Made by a program: the position numbers and the translations under genes. A DNA stretch of 64,000 bases. It comes from Rhodamnia argentea. Its lineage: Eukaryota; Streptophyta; Magnoliopsida; Myrtales; Myrtaceae. Shown piece after piece: positions 34,271 to 45,997 of the stretch; the first letter of the stretch is position 1, and every line of letters starts with the position of its first letter. The notes beneath the pieces were generated by a model. The model worked only from the letters and a program-made list of their open reading frames with translations, searched no databases and was not told the origin of the DNA. The stretch spans positions 1,780,001 to 1,844,000 of the forward strand of contig NC_063158.1 of NCBI RefSeq assembly GCF_020921035.1, read 5' to 3'.

Positions 34271-36261
34271 ATGGAGGAGTACTATCCGAGCACAAGTTTG
34301 ATTACTCCATGTCGTAAATCGTGAATCGTACCCATGATTATGATGTTGATGAGACTGTTAATATAATTTTTAAGAATTGTGGAGATTATTATAGGAACGG
34401 GTAACGCCATACCCTAGATGACTTGCTAAAAACACTCAAATCAAATCTACATGGTGCAAGAAAAGGGAAAAAGTACCCAAAAAGAAAAGTACATTAAACA
34501 AAATTTGACCATGCGGAGAAATGAAATTCCTTCTTTCTTCTATTTTTTTCCTTGCTTCCTGTTATGTTAATTTCCATATTATTCCTCGGGATCAAAAGTG
34601 GGACCAGAGTATCCTCATCCGCCACTTGTACCGCCATGTCGCAATCAAGGTACGCTGCGGGTCCCACTGGAGTTTTGTAGTCATGGATTCATCCTGCCAA
34701 TGGGAAGTTGAAATGCGGAGACGAAACCTCGGATAATGATGATCTTAAGACATATTATCAACTGAGATGTTTTTTTTTTTTGGGCAAAATTTCTCCAATT
34801 TTCTTTTCCCAAACAAATTATAAACCACATTGCCCCGTTGCCTCAATTAGGTTAAGTTTGATTCTTTTTTTTTTTTTTTACTAAGTAGAGATGGAGAAGC
34901 AAAACATCTAATGTATTGGAATTCATCTACTGGAATATGTCGCACTCGGGGAAAATTGCCCGATTACTTTGAAATTTATTTTACAAATGTCAATTTAGTC
35001 ATTACCCTTTTAACTTTAACTCTCAATACAAATTTTCCGGACAATTTTTGCCGAAAATTGCTAAAATAATGGTGTGCTGCATGGGACGACCGCCGATAGC
35101 TAGATCGTTATGTAAGCGATTTTCAATGAAAATTGACTAGAATAACTACATTGAAATTCATGCAAAAATTTGGGACCATATTAGCAAGATCAATAAGTAT
35201 AGCATCGAATTGGCATGTGCACGATAGATTTAGTACTAATTGAACAATCTTTCCGTCGCACTCATATTGAACATTTGATATGTCACACTTATTGAAATGT
35301 GAACATATATTATAATATTATAAATTTATAGCAACACATTTTGCATTATCCGAGCTCTTAATAATTTACCCCGACATCAATACGATAAATAAACCCATTG
35401 ATAATGATGATGTAGTGTCCGTGTGTTTCGCAAATCATGTTCGAAACTAAAATGAACGTAGCAACTGTGACATTGAAAACTTACTTTCATTAGCTTTGCA
35501 AATCATATGTTAGATTTGTACATATTCCATCTCTTAAATGTACTGAGTCTGTCTTACCGGTGTCGTTGGATTTGACATCTAGTTGAATTATCCATCGAGA
35601 TACACTAATTTTATTTTATTTTTACGATCCAAAAGCTCTAAACATAATAACACCCCATGTATTTGATTGTACAATAGCTACTAGATTGCGAGTTCCACCG
35701 AAAGAACGATCCAAAATTCATGGACTATCTATCTCCATTGACGTTCCTAGCTCGATTATGTGAATTTTCTCACTTTGTAACTTCGAGGAAAATGTCCATA
35801 TTTCACGACCATCATGCACGTAAGATCTTACAATACATTGTTCATATTTCAAGGAACGGAGGCCACGTTGTCAGCGTTTAGCTAAATATAACTGAATTAT
35901 CTAATTGGCCTTCTACCGTTTCGCGAATGTCAACAAAGCATCTTCGGTGTGGACAAAATCCAAATGGACGAGACGCTACATACGTGCAAAAAAGCCATCC
36001 GACCGCGAGAAAAATACACCCACGTACTACCTCGTTTTAGAGCCCGCGAACATACTAAATTAGCATATTATCTTTACGGGAATAATTACACAAATGATTC
36101 TCGAGTTTTGGCCTAATATGTAATGTCATAATTGAATTTTTAATTTGTTTAATGCAATTTTTAAACTTTCGATAAATGTTTGATCTAGTTTATTCATGTT
36201 CGGAGACAATATTGAACATCTTGATAAAACACATGAACTAACCGAACATATTAAGTATATG
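34271..36261. other. Long AT-rich intergenic tract
   Basis: No gene, LTR or terminal inverted repeat was recognised over about 2 kb. The short frame at 34521-34736 has a hydrophobic start but no family signature. Confidence 0.5.
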
Positions 36262-36605
36262 TGATAAGTGCACGAAAAATCTTAAAACTTGTCACGAATG
36301 TACAATTGAGTCCTAAAAATTTCAAAAAATACAATAAAGTCCTAAAACTTGTCATGAGAGTGCAATCGAGTCCTGAAATTTTCAAAAAGTGAAATCAATG
36401 ATAGGACTTCATTGGATCAATTTAATAAGTTTTAGAACTTGATTGTACTTTTTGAAAGTTATTGATTTTACTTTTTGAAAATGTTAGGGCTCAATTATAA
36501 TTTCTTGACAAGTTTTATAACTTAATCACACTTTCTAAAAAATTTAGAATTAAATTATATTTTCGCAATAAATTTTAGGATTTTTAATATATTTATTCTC
36601 GTGTA
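36262..36605. mobile_element. Fold-back element built from GTCCTAAAACTTGTCA repeats
   Basis: The left half repeats AAAACTTGTCA...GAGTCCTAAAA twice. The right half contains the complement (TGACAAGTTTTATAAC, TTTTAGGATTTTT), so the whole folds back on itself over about 340 bp. No coding content. Confidence 0.55.
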
Positions 36606-37040
36606 TTTTAAAAGTTCAAAAATGGCATCTGAAGTTCGGCTAAACAACATTGTGTTCACTGTTCAGACCACTTACATCATTTTCTCTGTTTTTGATGGGT
36701 GCTTGCGTCACGTGCTGTGGCACGTTCTCACACGTAAAAAATCTCAATAGCAAAGCAAAATTGTCGACCAACAAAAAAAGGGCAAGGAATCGAGATCTAT
36801 AGAGAGACAGAGACAGAGACAGAAGAGAACGGTACACGTAGCGAAACCTCGTCCGTCACCGTTATCTTGACGGAGACGCAGGTTTCGTCGTCGCCAATGA
36901 CTTATTGACACGAACTGAAAATTACAACTCGACACGACAAACAAGAGCAAAACGGAACGGCGCCGATTCAAAACTGTCGCCGGCCGGCGACCGGCACGAC
37001 TTAAACAACACCACAGAAACTAAAAGGGAAAAGGAAAATT
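36606..37040 (-). other. 3' UTR and downstream region of the CRF gene
   Basis: Lies downstream of the CRF stop on the - strand and has no gene of its own. GACAGAGACAGAG at about 36806-36821 is a short repeat. Frames here are low-complexity. Confidence 0.4.
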
Positions 37041-37982
37041 TCACATTGCTAAGAGAGGGTCGGGGCCGAACAAGTCACCTATGTCTTGGAAGTGATCGTC
37101 GTCACTCCAACAGGAGGACCCGAACCCGGGCCAAAATCTGAACCCGAAATCCTCGCCCGGGTTCACGAAGGCGTCGCAGAAGTCGTCCAGTTTGTCCTTG
37201 AACATGCCCTCTCCGAAGCCAGCGTACCCGTCAAACAAATCGTCCGGGAACGAGCTCTCTAATCTCGTGGAGTTCTCCTCCAATACGCAGGACTCATCGC
37301 CACGCGCCTCCTCTTTCGCCGCGTCGCCGCCGCTCCCCTGCGAGTCTTCGGAGTCCTCGGAGAGGCACCGGAGGACCGATGTCGGTGAGCGGGCCTCACC
37401 GGGGGCCTTTGCCTGCGGCATCGGGACCGCGGCCGCGGCCATCTGCAACGGCGGAGGAGTAACGAAGTTGGTGAGCGCGTCGGGTCCGCGCAGCTGGATC
37501 GCGGCGTGGTCGTAGACCATTGCGGCCTCCTCTGCCGTGTTGTAGGTACCCAGCCAGACCCGCACGCGCCGCAGTGGGTCCCTGATCTCGGCCGCCCATT
37601 TGCCCCACGGCCTCCGCCTCACGCCTCTGAACTTCCTCCCCGTCGCCGGCGACTTCATCTCACGGCGGCCCACCTGTAGCACCGGCTTCCCCGTTGACTT
37701 CCTGCACAGCTTACTCCTCACTGACCGGCTCTTGGCGACCACGTGGCCCTCTCTCGAGCACGACGGCTCGACGGCAATCTCGTGGACGAATTTCTTCACT
37801 CTCCGGCGACGACATTCGAGCATGTCGTTCTCATCATCGCTGGAAGAGTCGGTGGCGTCGCCATCTGTGTACGATATCCGGACGACTCTGGGTCGGGTAC
37901 TAGGCTCGGGTCTCAGGAGCCTCGCGTGGGTTTGGTGCTCAGTGAGCTTGATAGGAGGCACGAAACAAGTCGTTCCTTCCAT
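37041..37982 (-). CDS. CRF: Cytokinin response factor (AP2/ERF family, group VI)
   Basis: CRFs are nuclear AP2/ERF transcription factors that act downstream of cytokinin signalling and in stress and development, binding GCC-type sites. This is a single exon of 313 residues. It has the CRF domain near the N-terminus ([19 protein letters not shown], residues 33-51), one AP2 domain (about 117-174; [37 protein letters not shown]), and the putative MAP-kinase site motif SPTSVLR (199-205). The acidic C-terminus ends [17 protein letters not shown] plus AP2 plus SP(T/V)SVL in that order is diagnostic of the group. The start at 37982 is the first ATG of the frame. Which CRF number it matches is not decided. 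Codon use is GC-rich compared with its surroundings, as is common for ERF genes. Confidence 0.96.
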   Translation of the reverse strand: MEGTTCFVPPIKLTEHQTHARLLRPEPSTRPRVVRISYTDGDATDSSSDDENDMLECRRRRVKKFVHEIAVEPSCSREGHVVAKSRSVRSKLCRKSTGKPVLQVGRREMKSPATGRKFRGVRRRPWGKWAAEIRDPLRRVRVWLGTYNTAEEAAMVYDHAAIQLRGPDALTNFVTPPPLQMAAAAVPMPQAKAPGEARSPTSVLRCLSEDSEDSQGSGGDAAKEEARGDESCVLEENSTRLESSFPDDLFDGYAGFGEGMFKDKLDDFCDAFVNPGEDFGFRFWPGFGSSCWSDDDHFQDIGDLFGPDPLLAM

Positions 37983-38900
37983 AGCTTTCTTCTCCTCTGT
38001 TCAAAATTGCAGGAGCTTCTCGGTCAGACTTAGTGTTAACCTGGAAAGCGGAGCGAGTGAAATAGAGGGAGTGATATAGAGGGAGTCGGAAAAAAAAAAA
38101 GAGAGATTCCTCTGAGACTCGGACACGAGAAGGAGAATAAAGATGAAAAGGTCGGAGCGAACCACGTTAAAGAGAAGCTTCAAACGCAGAGATATCTAAT
38201 CGACCAAACACCCAAAAAAAAAAGCAGTATTGAGAAAAATCTGGCGAGATAAAGTTGGTGGTTTAAAGGGTGTGACCGTGGGCAATTTTCCAGTAAAGCG
38301 AGAAGTCCAAAAAGCAGAGGAAAAGGCAAAAAAGCAAGCAGAGAGAAATGGAAGGAGCAAGAGGAGTGAAGAAGGGGTGAAAGCGAAACCACTGAAGCAG
38401 TAATATGCGCAAAAAGAAAAGATGGGCAAGTTCAGGGACGACCCGGAAGCACAGTGACCGAGGAGGGCGGTGAGAAGGAATAGGGAAAGAAAAAGCAGGG
38501 GATTTTCCCGGAAAGTTGAGAAAGAGGGGGTAAAAAGGGGGAGGAAAAAAGAAGAGAGCGGCTTTCGCCGGAAAAGGAAGGGAGCGGAATAAATATGAGC
38601 GAATCGAGCCGCACCCAACTAGGCCAAGCAAAGCCTCGACTCAGTCTGCTGAGCCTGCGGAGGATTTGCTACTTTGGGCGAATTCCCTATCTCGCCGCCG
38701 TAAAAAGAAACGTTGCTTTCTTTTCTTCTGCCATTTTTCTTTCTTGGTACTCTTTGACTGCGGATTTTCTCGGAACTGGAAGAAGATAATACAGAGGATT
38801 TGCGGAGAGATAAGAGGCCGCGCGAACGGAAGCACCGCTGCTGCTGGAGACTTTGCCTCTCTTATAGGATCCTTTAAACGGCTAAACCCCCGGATTTGGA
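37983..38900 (-). promoter_or_regulatory. CRF 5' UTR and promoter region
   Basis: Upstream of the CRF start on the - strand, with CT-rich runs on that strand (GA-rich on +), typical of plant 5' UTRs. Long overlapping - strand frames (60-140 codons) are low-complexity Ser/Leu/Phe-rich and not genes. Confidence 0.45.
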
Positions 38901-39637
38901 GTCCCTTTTCCTAATTAGGTTTTTGAATTTTTCTTCTTTTTTTTTTAACTTTTATTTTTTTTTTTTCCAACTTTGATCCTTTGAAATTGCCATTTTTGAC
39001 TCCCAAAAATTGATTTAAGTAGATTTTCAATTAAGACTTCCACATCCATTTCACGTGTGAGAGGGGAAAAAAAGATGAGTTGTCGATGGATCTCCAATTT
39101 TTGTTTTATTTGTGAGCGATACAGCTAAATACTTTTTAGAGAATTTTCTTTTCAAATCTTGAATTCTCGGTGAAATAAACACACCATGATTTTACATGTG
39201 GAACTCATGGATTATTAGTAAGGATGAGCAGCGCCAAATTTAATTTTTTAAAAAATAACCCATTAATTATTGGGAACCGAATTGAAAAAAATCACATGTT
39301 CTAATTTTATAGGACCGAGAATCGGACCGAAAATCACAAGTTTCAATTTTATGAAACCGGGCTGAACCGACCGATCAACCTATCTTGCTCAACCTAGTGA
39401 CAACCTTAGCTTTCCCAAATTTTTGAAAGCAAGTACTTTCCTCGAAAATTTTCCTTAAGTGCACTATATATTGTGTAAGATAAATGATTAAGCATTTGCC
39501 TTTAATCTATTCTGAGATTAACAATTTATTCTGAGCAAAAAAATAAATAATTCAAAATTATTATGCGATTCACTGCTTCAAAATTTTGTAGCACACAACA
39601 TGTTACTTTTGCGGTGAGGACGCTAGCAAAGCCCAGT

Positions 39638-39671
<34 letters not shown>

Positions 39672-40150
39672 GCCCAGTATAATTAATCGGAAATGAGAGG
39701 GTCTCGTAATTCCGGCGAAGGTCCGGGGACAGAAACGAGATTCCAGTGGGGAGAGATGATATTTACGAGGCGCCGCATAAGTCGGTCACGAGGGATGTCG
39801 ACACGTGGCTAGGTGGGTCCCGCGCGGGGCTCTGATCCAATGGGGGTGAGATTTTAACAGGTCCTCACTCGACCGGTGTCTTTTCTTAAATTTTTTTTTT
39901 TTTTTTGCGACGCAGGTCGCGTGACACGGGGACAACTGTGTTCAAGACCCCCTCTTTTTCGTCGTTTGACTAATAATGGAAAAAGCGAAATTCATTTAAT
40001 GCCACAGCATGATCAGTAATTAATCCTTAATTTAACCCCCCCCCATTTTTAAGATTTAACCCTCCGAGACAGGGGTTTTTCGGTCATTTTATGTGACGAG
40101 ACCGTTACACTGTGCGTGGCAGGCAGCCTTGAACTTCGTGCCCTTTCTCA
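38901..40150. other. AT-rich intergenic region
   Basis: No gene was recognised. It holds T-rich runs (38935-38965), an unusual poly-A stretch (39642-39668, see separate entry) and a GC-richer patch near 39700-39860. No element ends were found apart from the poly-A site. Confidence 0.45.
39629..39680. repeat. Poly-A run of 27 flanked by 11-bp direct repeats
   Basis: AAGCCCAGTAT occurs at 39629-39639 and again at 39670-39680, with TT, 27 A and a G between them. This is the structure expected from a target-primed insertion of which little more than the poly-A tail is present. Confidence 0.7.
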
Positions 40151-42640
40151 TTAATGATGTTTTCTCCCCTCTCCCTCTCTCTCTCTCTCTCTCTCTCTAT
40201 ACGTCGGCTTTGTCTCCCCACCAGCACGATCTGTTTAGTTTCTTTTTCTCAGATGAAGTTATTGAGTAAAAATTATTGGGCTCTATTATTATTATTATTA
40301 TTTTTACTGTTTTACCGAACGCAAATTCGTGATCTTGGAGTAAAAGAATTTATAATTTTTACCATTTTTTTTTTCCTCTGGAGCTCGTTCCAAGGTTACC
40401 TAGCAACGTCGCGCAACCCATATTCACCGTAAAAAGATTTTTATTTGATACTCTGGCGATCGACAAGTGAGTCTGTGGTCGGCAGGAAGGGTAAGTCTTT
40501 TTGGGCTCGGCTGTTGCTGCCCCACGTTTTTGTCACGTGATCTTGTGGTTGTTTCGGTTTGGTCGATGTGAATTGAAGAGCTGGGGACTTTACTGTCCTT
40601 TTACACGTTCGGAATCGATTCGTGTTGGAAGTCATTTACTAACACGTGGTCGATTAGATGACCGCAATTATTTGGTTCTATAACTAACACAGGTGTTTCT
40701 AAAATTTACCATGTATGGTGAATTCTTTTTTTGTTGTTGTAAATCCAACCCGAATTTTTATCATACTCCTTGGTGCCTTGGTGCACTTTTTTTTTATCGA
40801 ATAATCGTGGCTTACGGGGCATCTTGTAAATTTCCAAGTAACTCCACGAGGCTGAGTATTTGAATGTTTTTCTTTTTCTTTTTAATATCACTCCTCAATT
40901 TTTCCATGGCGACAATCGAGAATAATCGGATTTCGTACTTAATGATTTAGTTGATCCGTGTTCAATTGCACGAGGGTTGAGATTATTCAAATCAAACCGA
41001 GGATATAAACCGGGAGTATCTAATGAGGGATTGCAAACCCAATCTATCAACTGCCGTGATATTATTTTGAAAATGCTCAAACGAGTCCAAAAGTTCGAGC
41101 TCCTGGAAAACAATAGAGATCATAACCTACATCTTAAAAATTATTTGATTTTAAGAAATGTACCTTTTTTCTTTGTTCGCCTTTCCATTGCGGTACATAA
41201 GAAAGTAGCGGTTGCCATTGCCAAATTGCCATCCACTTGCGTCACATGTTGTATTAACTACGCCACATTGCCAAATTAGCATCTACTTATTTACGGGTAT
41301 AGGGGCGTGCATGGCTGCACTTCCGCTCTAGAAATCAACTTTTGAAAAGAACTAAGTTTTTTTTTTTTTTTACCTTTTTCAAGTGGCTCCAAAATTAAAA
41401 TGTTCCATAGGTAGAAAAATGAAGCTGCGTAACCAAATATATTTCTACTCCGGAAATACGTTTGGAACAAAAATTCTACTCCAGAAATGTTGTACGCCCT
41501 AAATCCTCAAATCTCCCTCACACACACCTCCCCACTATATAAATGTAGTCAATTTTTTGAAATTGGGTCATGTCCTGTTTTTTTTTTGCAACCTTAAAAA
41601 ATATCCATACCCTCTTTTTTTTTTTTTTAATTCTTATTACTAATGGTGTCGTCGTAATTGTTTTAGCTTTTTTTATTTATTTATTTTGGGCGGGAAATGG
41701 TGGCCGAATAAGTTTATGGCCTTGACGGGGGCAGCAACATACCGTCTCTTTGGACCAAAAAAAAAAAAAAAACATACCGTCTCGGTGGAAAAAGACACTG
41801 CGCGCCAGAAATGGCCTCAAAAGAGCTGTCCGAAAAAATCCATCCCAAAGAGCCAAAAATCCCACCACGTGGGCCCCACCTGCGTGGTCCCCACATTCCC
41901 TCGTACACCGTGTCGAAAACGAAGGAGCCACCTCCTTTGTTTTTTACTTTCCTTTTCAGAAGTTTCGTTTCATTAGTTTAATAACGAGTTGCTGCTACTG
42001 CTGATGCTGCTAATCCGAATTTTGAAAGTATTTGCTGAAGGGAAACGTTGTGAGCTATAAAAAATAAATGATAAATAATTAAAAGTTGTTACGGAATACA
42101 CTCTTTTAAGAATTTATAGTCCACAACATCCTATTATTATCAAGATCACTTAAAAATCATTATGCTAGCAAAGTCCTTTCGAAATTTTGCGAGATGTGGT
42201 GGAGTTTTGACTTAATTCATACTTGACTTTCGAAAATTCTAAAAGCAATAATCTCAAATAGGCACTTAACTAAGTCAAAAATTCGAATAAGAAAGTATGA
42301 CGCTCTTATCAATCATTTTGTGCCGGTCTGTACTTAAACTTAAGATGGACTATTTGGCAACATGTATCTAGTGCCAAGGCAACTTATTTACATGTCCTTT
42401 GTGCATAAGTGATAATATAATAATAACACATGATATGTTCATGTGTCCCTTTGGTTGTTCTTTTGTATGGATTAAACACCTTGTACATTTATATACAAAA
42501 GGAGGTGCAACTTCGTGATATTTCACGGGTACCGGTCGATTAATGAGCAACGGCTACGAAAATGACAAACCTAAGGATCTAATGTCGCCTTCGGATGAAA
42601 ATACGAAATATTGCAGATAGATGAAACCACTTGGCAACAT
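40151..42640. other. Intergenic region without a supported gene
   Basis: A (CT)n run lies at 40169-40199. Poly-T and poly-A runs occur near 40785, 41360, 41620 and 41760. Open frames up to 100 codons have no recognised motif and change frame at the homopolymers. Confidence 0.5.
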
Positions 42641-42648
42641 TAGAGCGC

Positions 42649-43340
42649 GTTTATTTCATTGAAAACTTCATACTAAAGAAAAATGCTTTCCGGTAAATCA
42701 TTTTCTAAGAAATGGTTAGTTCTCCTTTGTTTTGTTACACGTGGCTGAAAAATATTTTCTGGTGTTCAGATCTTATTTGTAAAATGATTTCAATCTTATG
42801 ACTTTATCTCGGGTAAAAAACAATTCAAAATTTTAAATTATTTTTTATTTTTTATTTTCATTTTTAATTCTACTTCATTGGCCGTCGAGTCACAGCGAGG
42901 CTCAACCTTACTCGATACTTGCGACACCGAGCCTCACCAAGTGAGCTCGAGCTTGTTGGGATCTAGCGAGGCTCGAACTTGCCAACCTCAAGTGAGCACG
43001 CCAACCAGCGCTTATGGATAGTCATTGGCCGTCACCAAGGCCAGGCTACCGGTCGAGGTAATTAAAAAATAAAAATAAAAGAAAAGGGGAAAAAGAAAAC
43101 GAAGAAAATATTATAAAATAATACAATAAAAAATATTAAAAAATATCAAGAGAAACATTTTCGAAAAGTGTTTTCACCTCTTCGAGTTGAGGAATTCACT
43201 TTCTTGATTTATATGCATGAATATTTTCGTTGACCAAAAAGTGTTTTCGGTTGACTTGTCATTTTCGACAAACTAAATGGGTGAAAGTTTGAAAAACAAA
43301 TTCCCGAAAAACATCTTCGCTCAAACAAACACACCCTTAG
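42649..43340. mobile_element. hAT-like MITE
   Basis: The left end GAGCGCGTTTATTTCATTGAA pairs imperfectly with the reverse complement of the right end (GGGTGTGTTTGTTTGAGCGAA). The interior has AAAATATTTTCTGG, poly-T/A and a GC-rich block (GAGGCTCAACC, GCCGTCACC). Same type as 21682-22330; a single end of a similar element may lie at about 53480. Confidence 0.6.
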
Positions 43341-43473
43341 TTCAGCTAAGTCCAAGCTAGGGGTCGGATGATCTCTCCATAGCAATATCCGTGGATATAA
43401 CATCGCATAAGGCAAACTAGTGGTGATGGGAGTCTTCAAAATTTAGAAAGGTACATTCACATTATAAATTTAT

Positions 43474-43965
43474 GAGTTAATTCCATGAAAAGCCCCAAAT
43501 TGGTACATCTATAACAAATTTATCCCAAACTAATTTGTTGACCACCAAAAACTCCAAACCGATATACCTGTGACAAATTTACCCCAAATTAATTTTTTGA
43601 CCACGGAAAATGGTACATTTATGATAAAATTACACCAAACTAGCACACATGTGACAAATTTACTATCCGTTAGTTTTCGTAAAATTGAATAATATCACGA
43701 AAAACTTCAAATTGGTATACCTATGACAAATAGAGAGTAAAAACACCAAATTGATAAACCGGTCAACTTTCACGTATCATCTAACTTAGAAATTTGATGG
43801 TAAAATTTAATGGAAATTAATTGAGGATAAATTTGTCACTTGTGTTGTAGCTTAAGGTAAATTTGTTCTGGATGTACTAGTTTGGGACTTTTTAGGGTAC
43901 AAAAATTAGTTTGGAATAAATTTGTTATAAGTATACCCACTTCGGATTTTTCTTTGTATTAACCC
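43474..43965. mobile_element. Mutator-like MITE, 492 bp, with 9-bp target duplication
   Basis: The ends GAGTTAATTCCATGAAAAG and, reverse-complemented, GGGTTAATACAAAGAAAAA continue into near-identical ATAACAAATTTATCCCAAAC / ATAACAAATTTATTCCAAAC, so the inverted repeats span about 60 bp. Perfect direct repeats TAAATTTAT flank it (43465-43473, 43966-43974). A 9-bp duplication fits Mutator-like elements. No coding capacity. Confidence 0.85.
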
Positions 43966-43974
43966 TAAATTTAT

Positions 43975-44477
43975 CCCCTCTAAATAGTCGGGATATCAAC
44001 TTGACTGAATGGCTTGGATTCTGCCATATCATTGAACTTAAAAAGGCCTCAACATCTTTGGAGTTGAATTACCGGCCAACAAACCCCAGCCCGAAGTCAA
44101 TAGCCATGCGGCTTTCTTTGGTAAAAAGATTAAGAGGTGGAGACGCTAATATCATAGGTGTGGGGTTCAACTCCTGTATTCTACAAAGAGGCAGAGTAAA
44201 AGTAAGAGAGAAGAGAGTTAGAGATAGGACAAGCCAAAAACCCTCTATTGAAAACACACATTCTCTCTCTTTAAACGCGCGCCCGTGTATTCGTATACAA
44301 ACCAGTGTCCGATATTTTTTAACCATTTGCGCAAGAGTGACCATTGTGCAAATCGGCCACAACTTGGGGGTTTCTGAATTAGGGGCATGGTCAAGGGAAC
44401 ATGGTACAATACTCGAGCTCGAGATATTCGTCCCGCACTTTTGCTTTCCAAGCTCAATTAAATCCACCTTGATTATA
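43975..44477. other. Spacer between two MITEs
   Basis: Overlapping open frames exist on both strands (up to 162 codons at 44001-44489 +), but no domain is recognised and codon structure is not convincing. It could hold a decayed gene fragment. Confidence 0.35.
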
Positions 44478-44487
44478 TTTAATAAAT

Positions 44488-45109
44488 GAGAAATTTTTCT
44501 TAAAAATCATAAACCTATTGTATGATTATCGATTTAATCCTAAACTTTTCAATTTTGTCAGTACAATTTGACCATCTTCTAATGTTATCCTTTTGAAAAC
44601 TTTAGGCCAAAAGTCACCGACGTGGGGGTTTAGTCGGTGCCGCCCATCTTACATGGTGTGGCCGACAATGTGACGTGTCCGATAGAGCTCCAAACAGCGT
44701 CATTTGGAGGATTTTTTTAATTTTTTTCTTTTCTTTTATACTATTTCTTTTTTTTTCCTTCATCTTCCTGGAATTTTGGCTGATGGAGTTGTCCAAACCT
44801 CAAGAATGACCGGTGACCCTCACATAGATCTAGGTGAGGCAAAATTTTAAGAAGATGAAAAAAAAAAGAAATAAAATTTTAAAAAATGTAAAAAATTTCT
44901 CAAAATGACATCATTTTGAGCCTCGTCCAATAGCTAGCTATGACACGTAGGATGACCAGAGTCAATGTCATCAATTTTCGATCTAAATTGACCAAATGGA
45001 TTACAATGGAAGATCGTTAAATGTTTAGGACTGCATTATCCAAACTAAAAAATTTAGGACTGAATTAATAATCGTAAAATGGATTAAAAATTTTTTGGAC
45101 AATTTTCCC
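44488..45109. mobile_element. Mutator-like MITE, 622 bp, with 10-bp target duplication
   Basis: Inverted arms of about 100 bp (left ATAAACCTATTG...TTTAATCCTAAACTT, right reverse-complemented GTCCAAAAAATTTTTAATCC...CAGTCCTAAA) flank a poly-T/poly-A interior. Direct repeats TTTAATAAAT occur at 44478-44487 and 45110-45119. This copy gives the best evidence for the class of the poly-T/GC-core family seen throughout the window. Confidence 0.82.
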
Positions 45110-45119
45110 TTTAATAAAT

Positions 45120-45993
45120 TGTCTTCAAAACTTGCACCGGAGCTCGAATTATAAAAATGCACTATGATTGAAAAATTAACACTTTTACTTAGTCCCACAG
45201 GTTTCTCAAGCCAAGTATTTTAAAGTTTACCTTGGCTAAATTAAATACTCAAGCTCGAAAAAGTATCCAATTGAATTCAAGTAAATTGCAAATCAAACTG
45301 GAGTAGTTCACGAGCAAAATCGACTCACCGACACCATTAACTCCGAACGCATATGACCCATAAACCAATCACCTTTGATCGGATAACTTTGGTACGAGAG
45401 TATAATCTCAAGAGAAAATTTCAAACTAATGATTTGATGTTGAATTATTTTTCAACCTAAAGTTAATTTTTTTAATAAGGGCTTGATGTGGCTAATTTGG
45501 TCTCAAATAAAGGCTTGAGCTCATGGTCGGCTAAATTTTCGTCGACTAGCGAGCACTTGATTTTCCGCCGGCTGAAACAGGGCATTTTTGTCCAAAACAA
45601 AATTTGGAAATGACAGGGCGTACCTTCCATAGCCACGCACCTCTACCTCCACGCCTCTTAATTTGCCAACGGAATCGTCACCCACGACAGCAATTCCGTC
45701 TCTTTTGCCTTCATTTCTAAGAATCCAAGTTTCTTGATACGACTCTCTTCGACTTCCACCCTTAAGGCCGGTACAACGGAAAAATCAAGTGTTTGTAAAC
45801 TGTGAGTTTCAACACTTATTTTGAGACTGATTTGGCTACTTCAGATTCTTATTTAAAACAATCTCTAATTTGGATTCTCTTTGAAAAAATGATTACACTT
45901 CAAACCTTTATTTAATTTTTTTTTTGTCTAATCTCAAATAGGGTGTTGCAATCTCGCATTTGTGAGGGACACACAAGTACATGCCGACACATA
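45120..45993. other. Intergenic region without a supported gene
   Basis: AT-rich sequence. No domain-bearing frame, repeat pair or element ends were recognised. Confidence 0.45.
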
Positions 45994-45997
45994 CGTA

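Noticed and set aside
37600..38079. 159-codon + frame opposite the CRF gene
   Set aside because: Antisense shadow of the CRF coding region; no domain.
38196..38631. Overlapping 60-140 codon - strand frames upstream of CRF
   Set aside because: Low-complexity Phe/Leu/Ser translations of a GA/CT-rich leader in several frames at once.
44001..44489. 162-codon + frame between two MITEs
   Set aside because: No recognisable domain, an equally long antisense frame exists, and it runs into the MITE target site; kept only as unexplained spacer.
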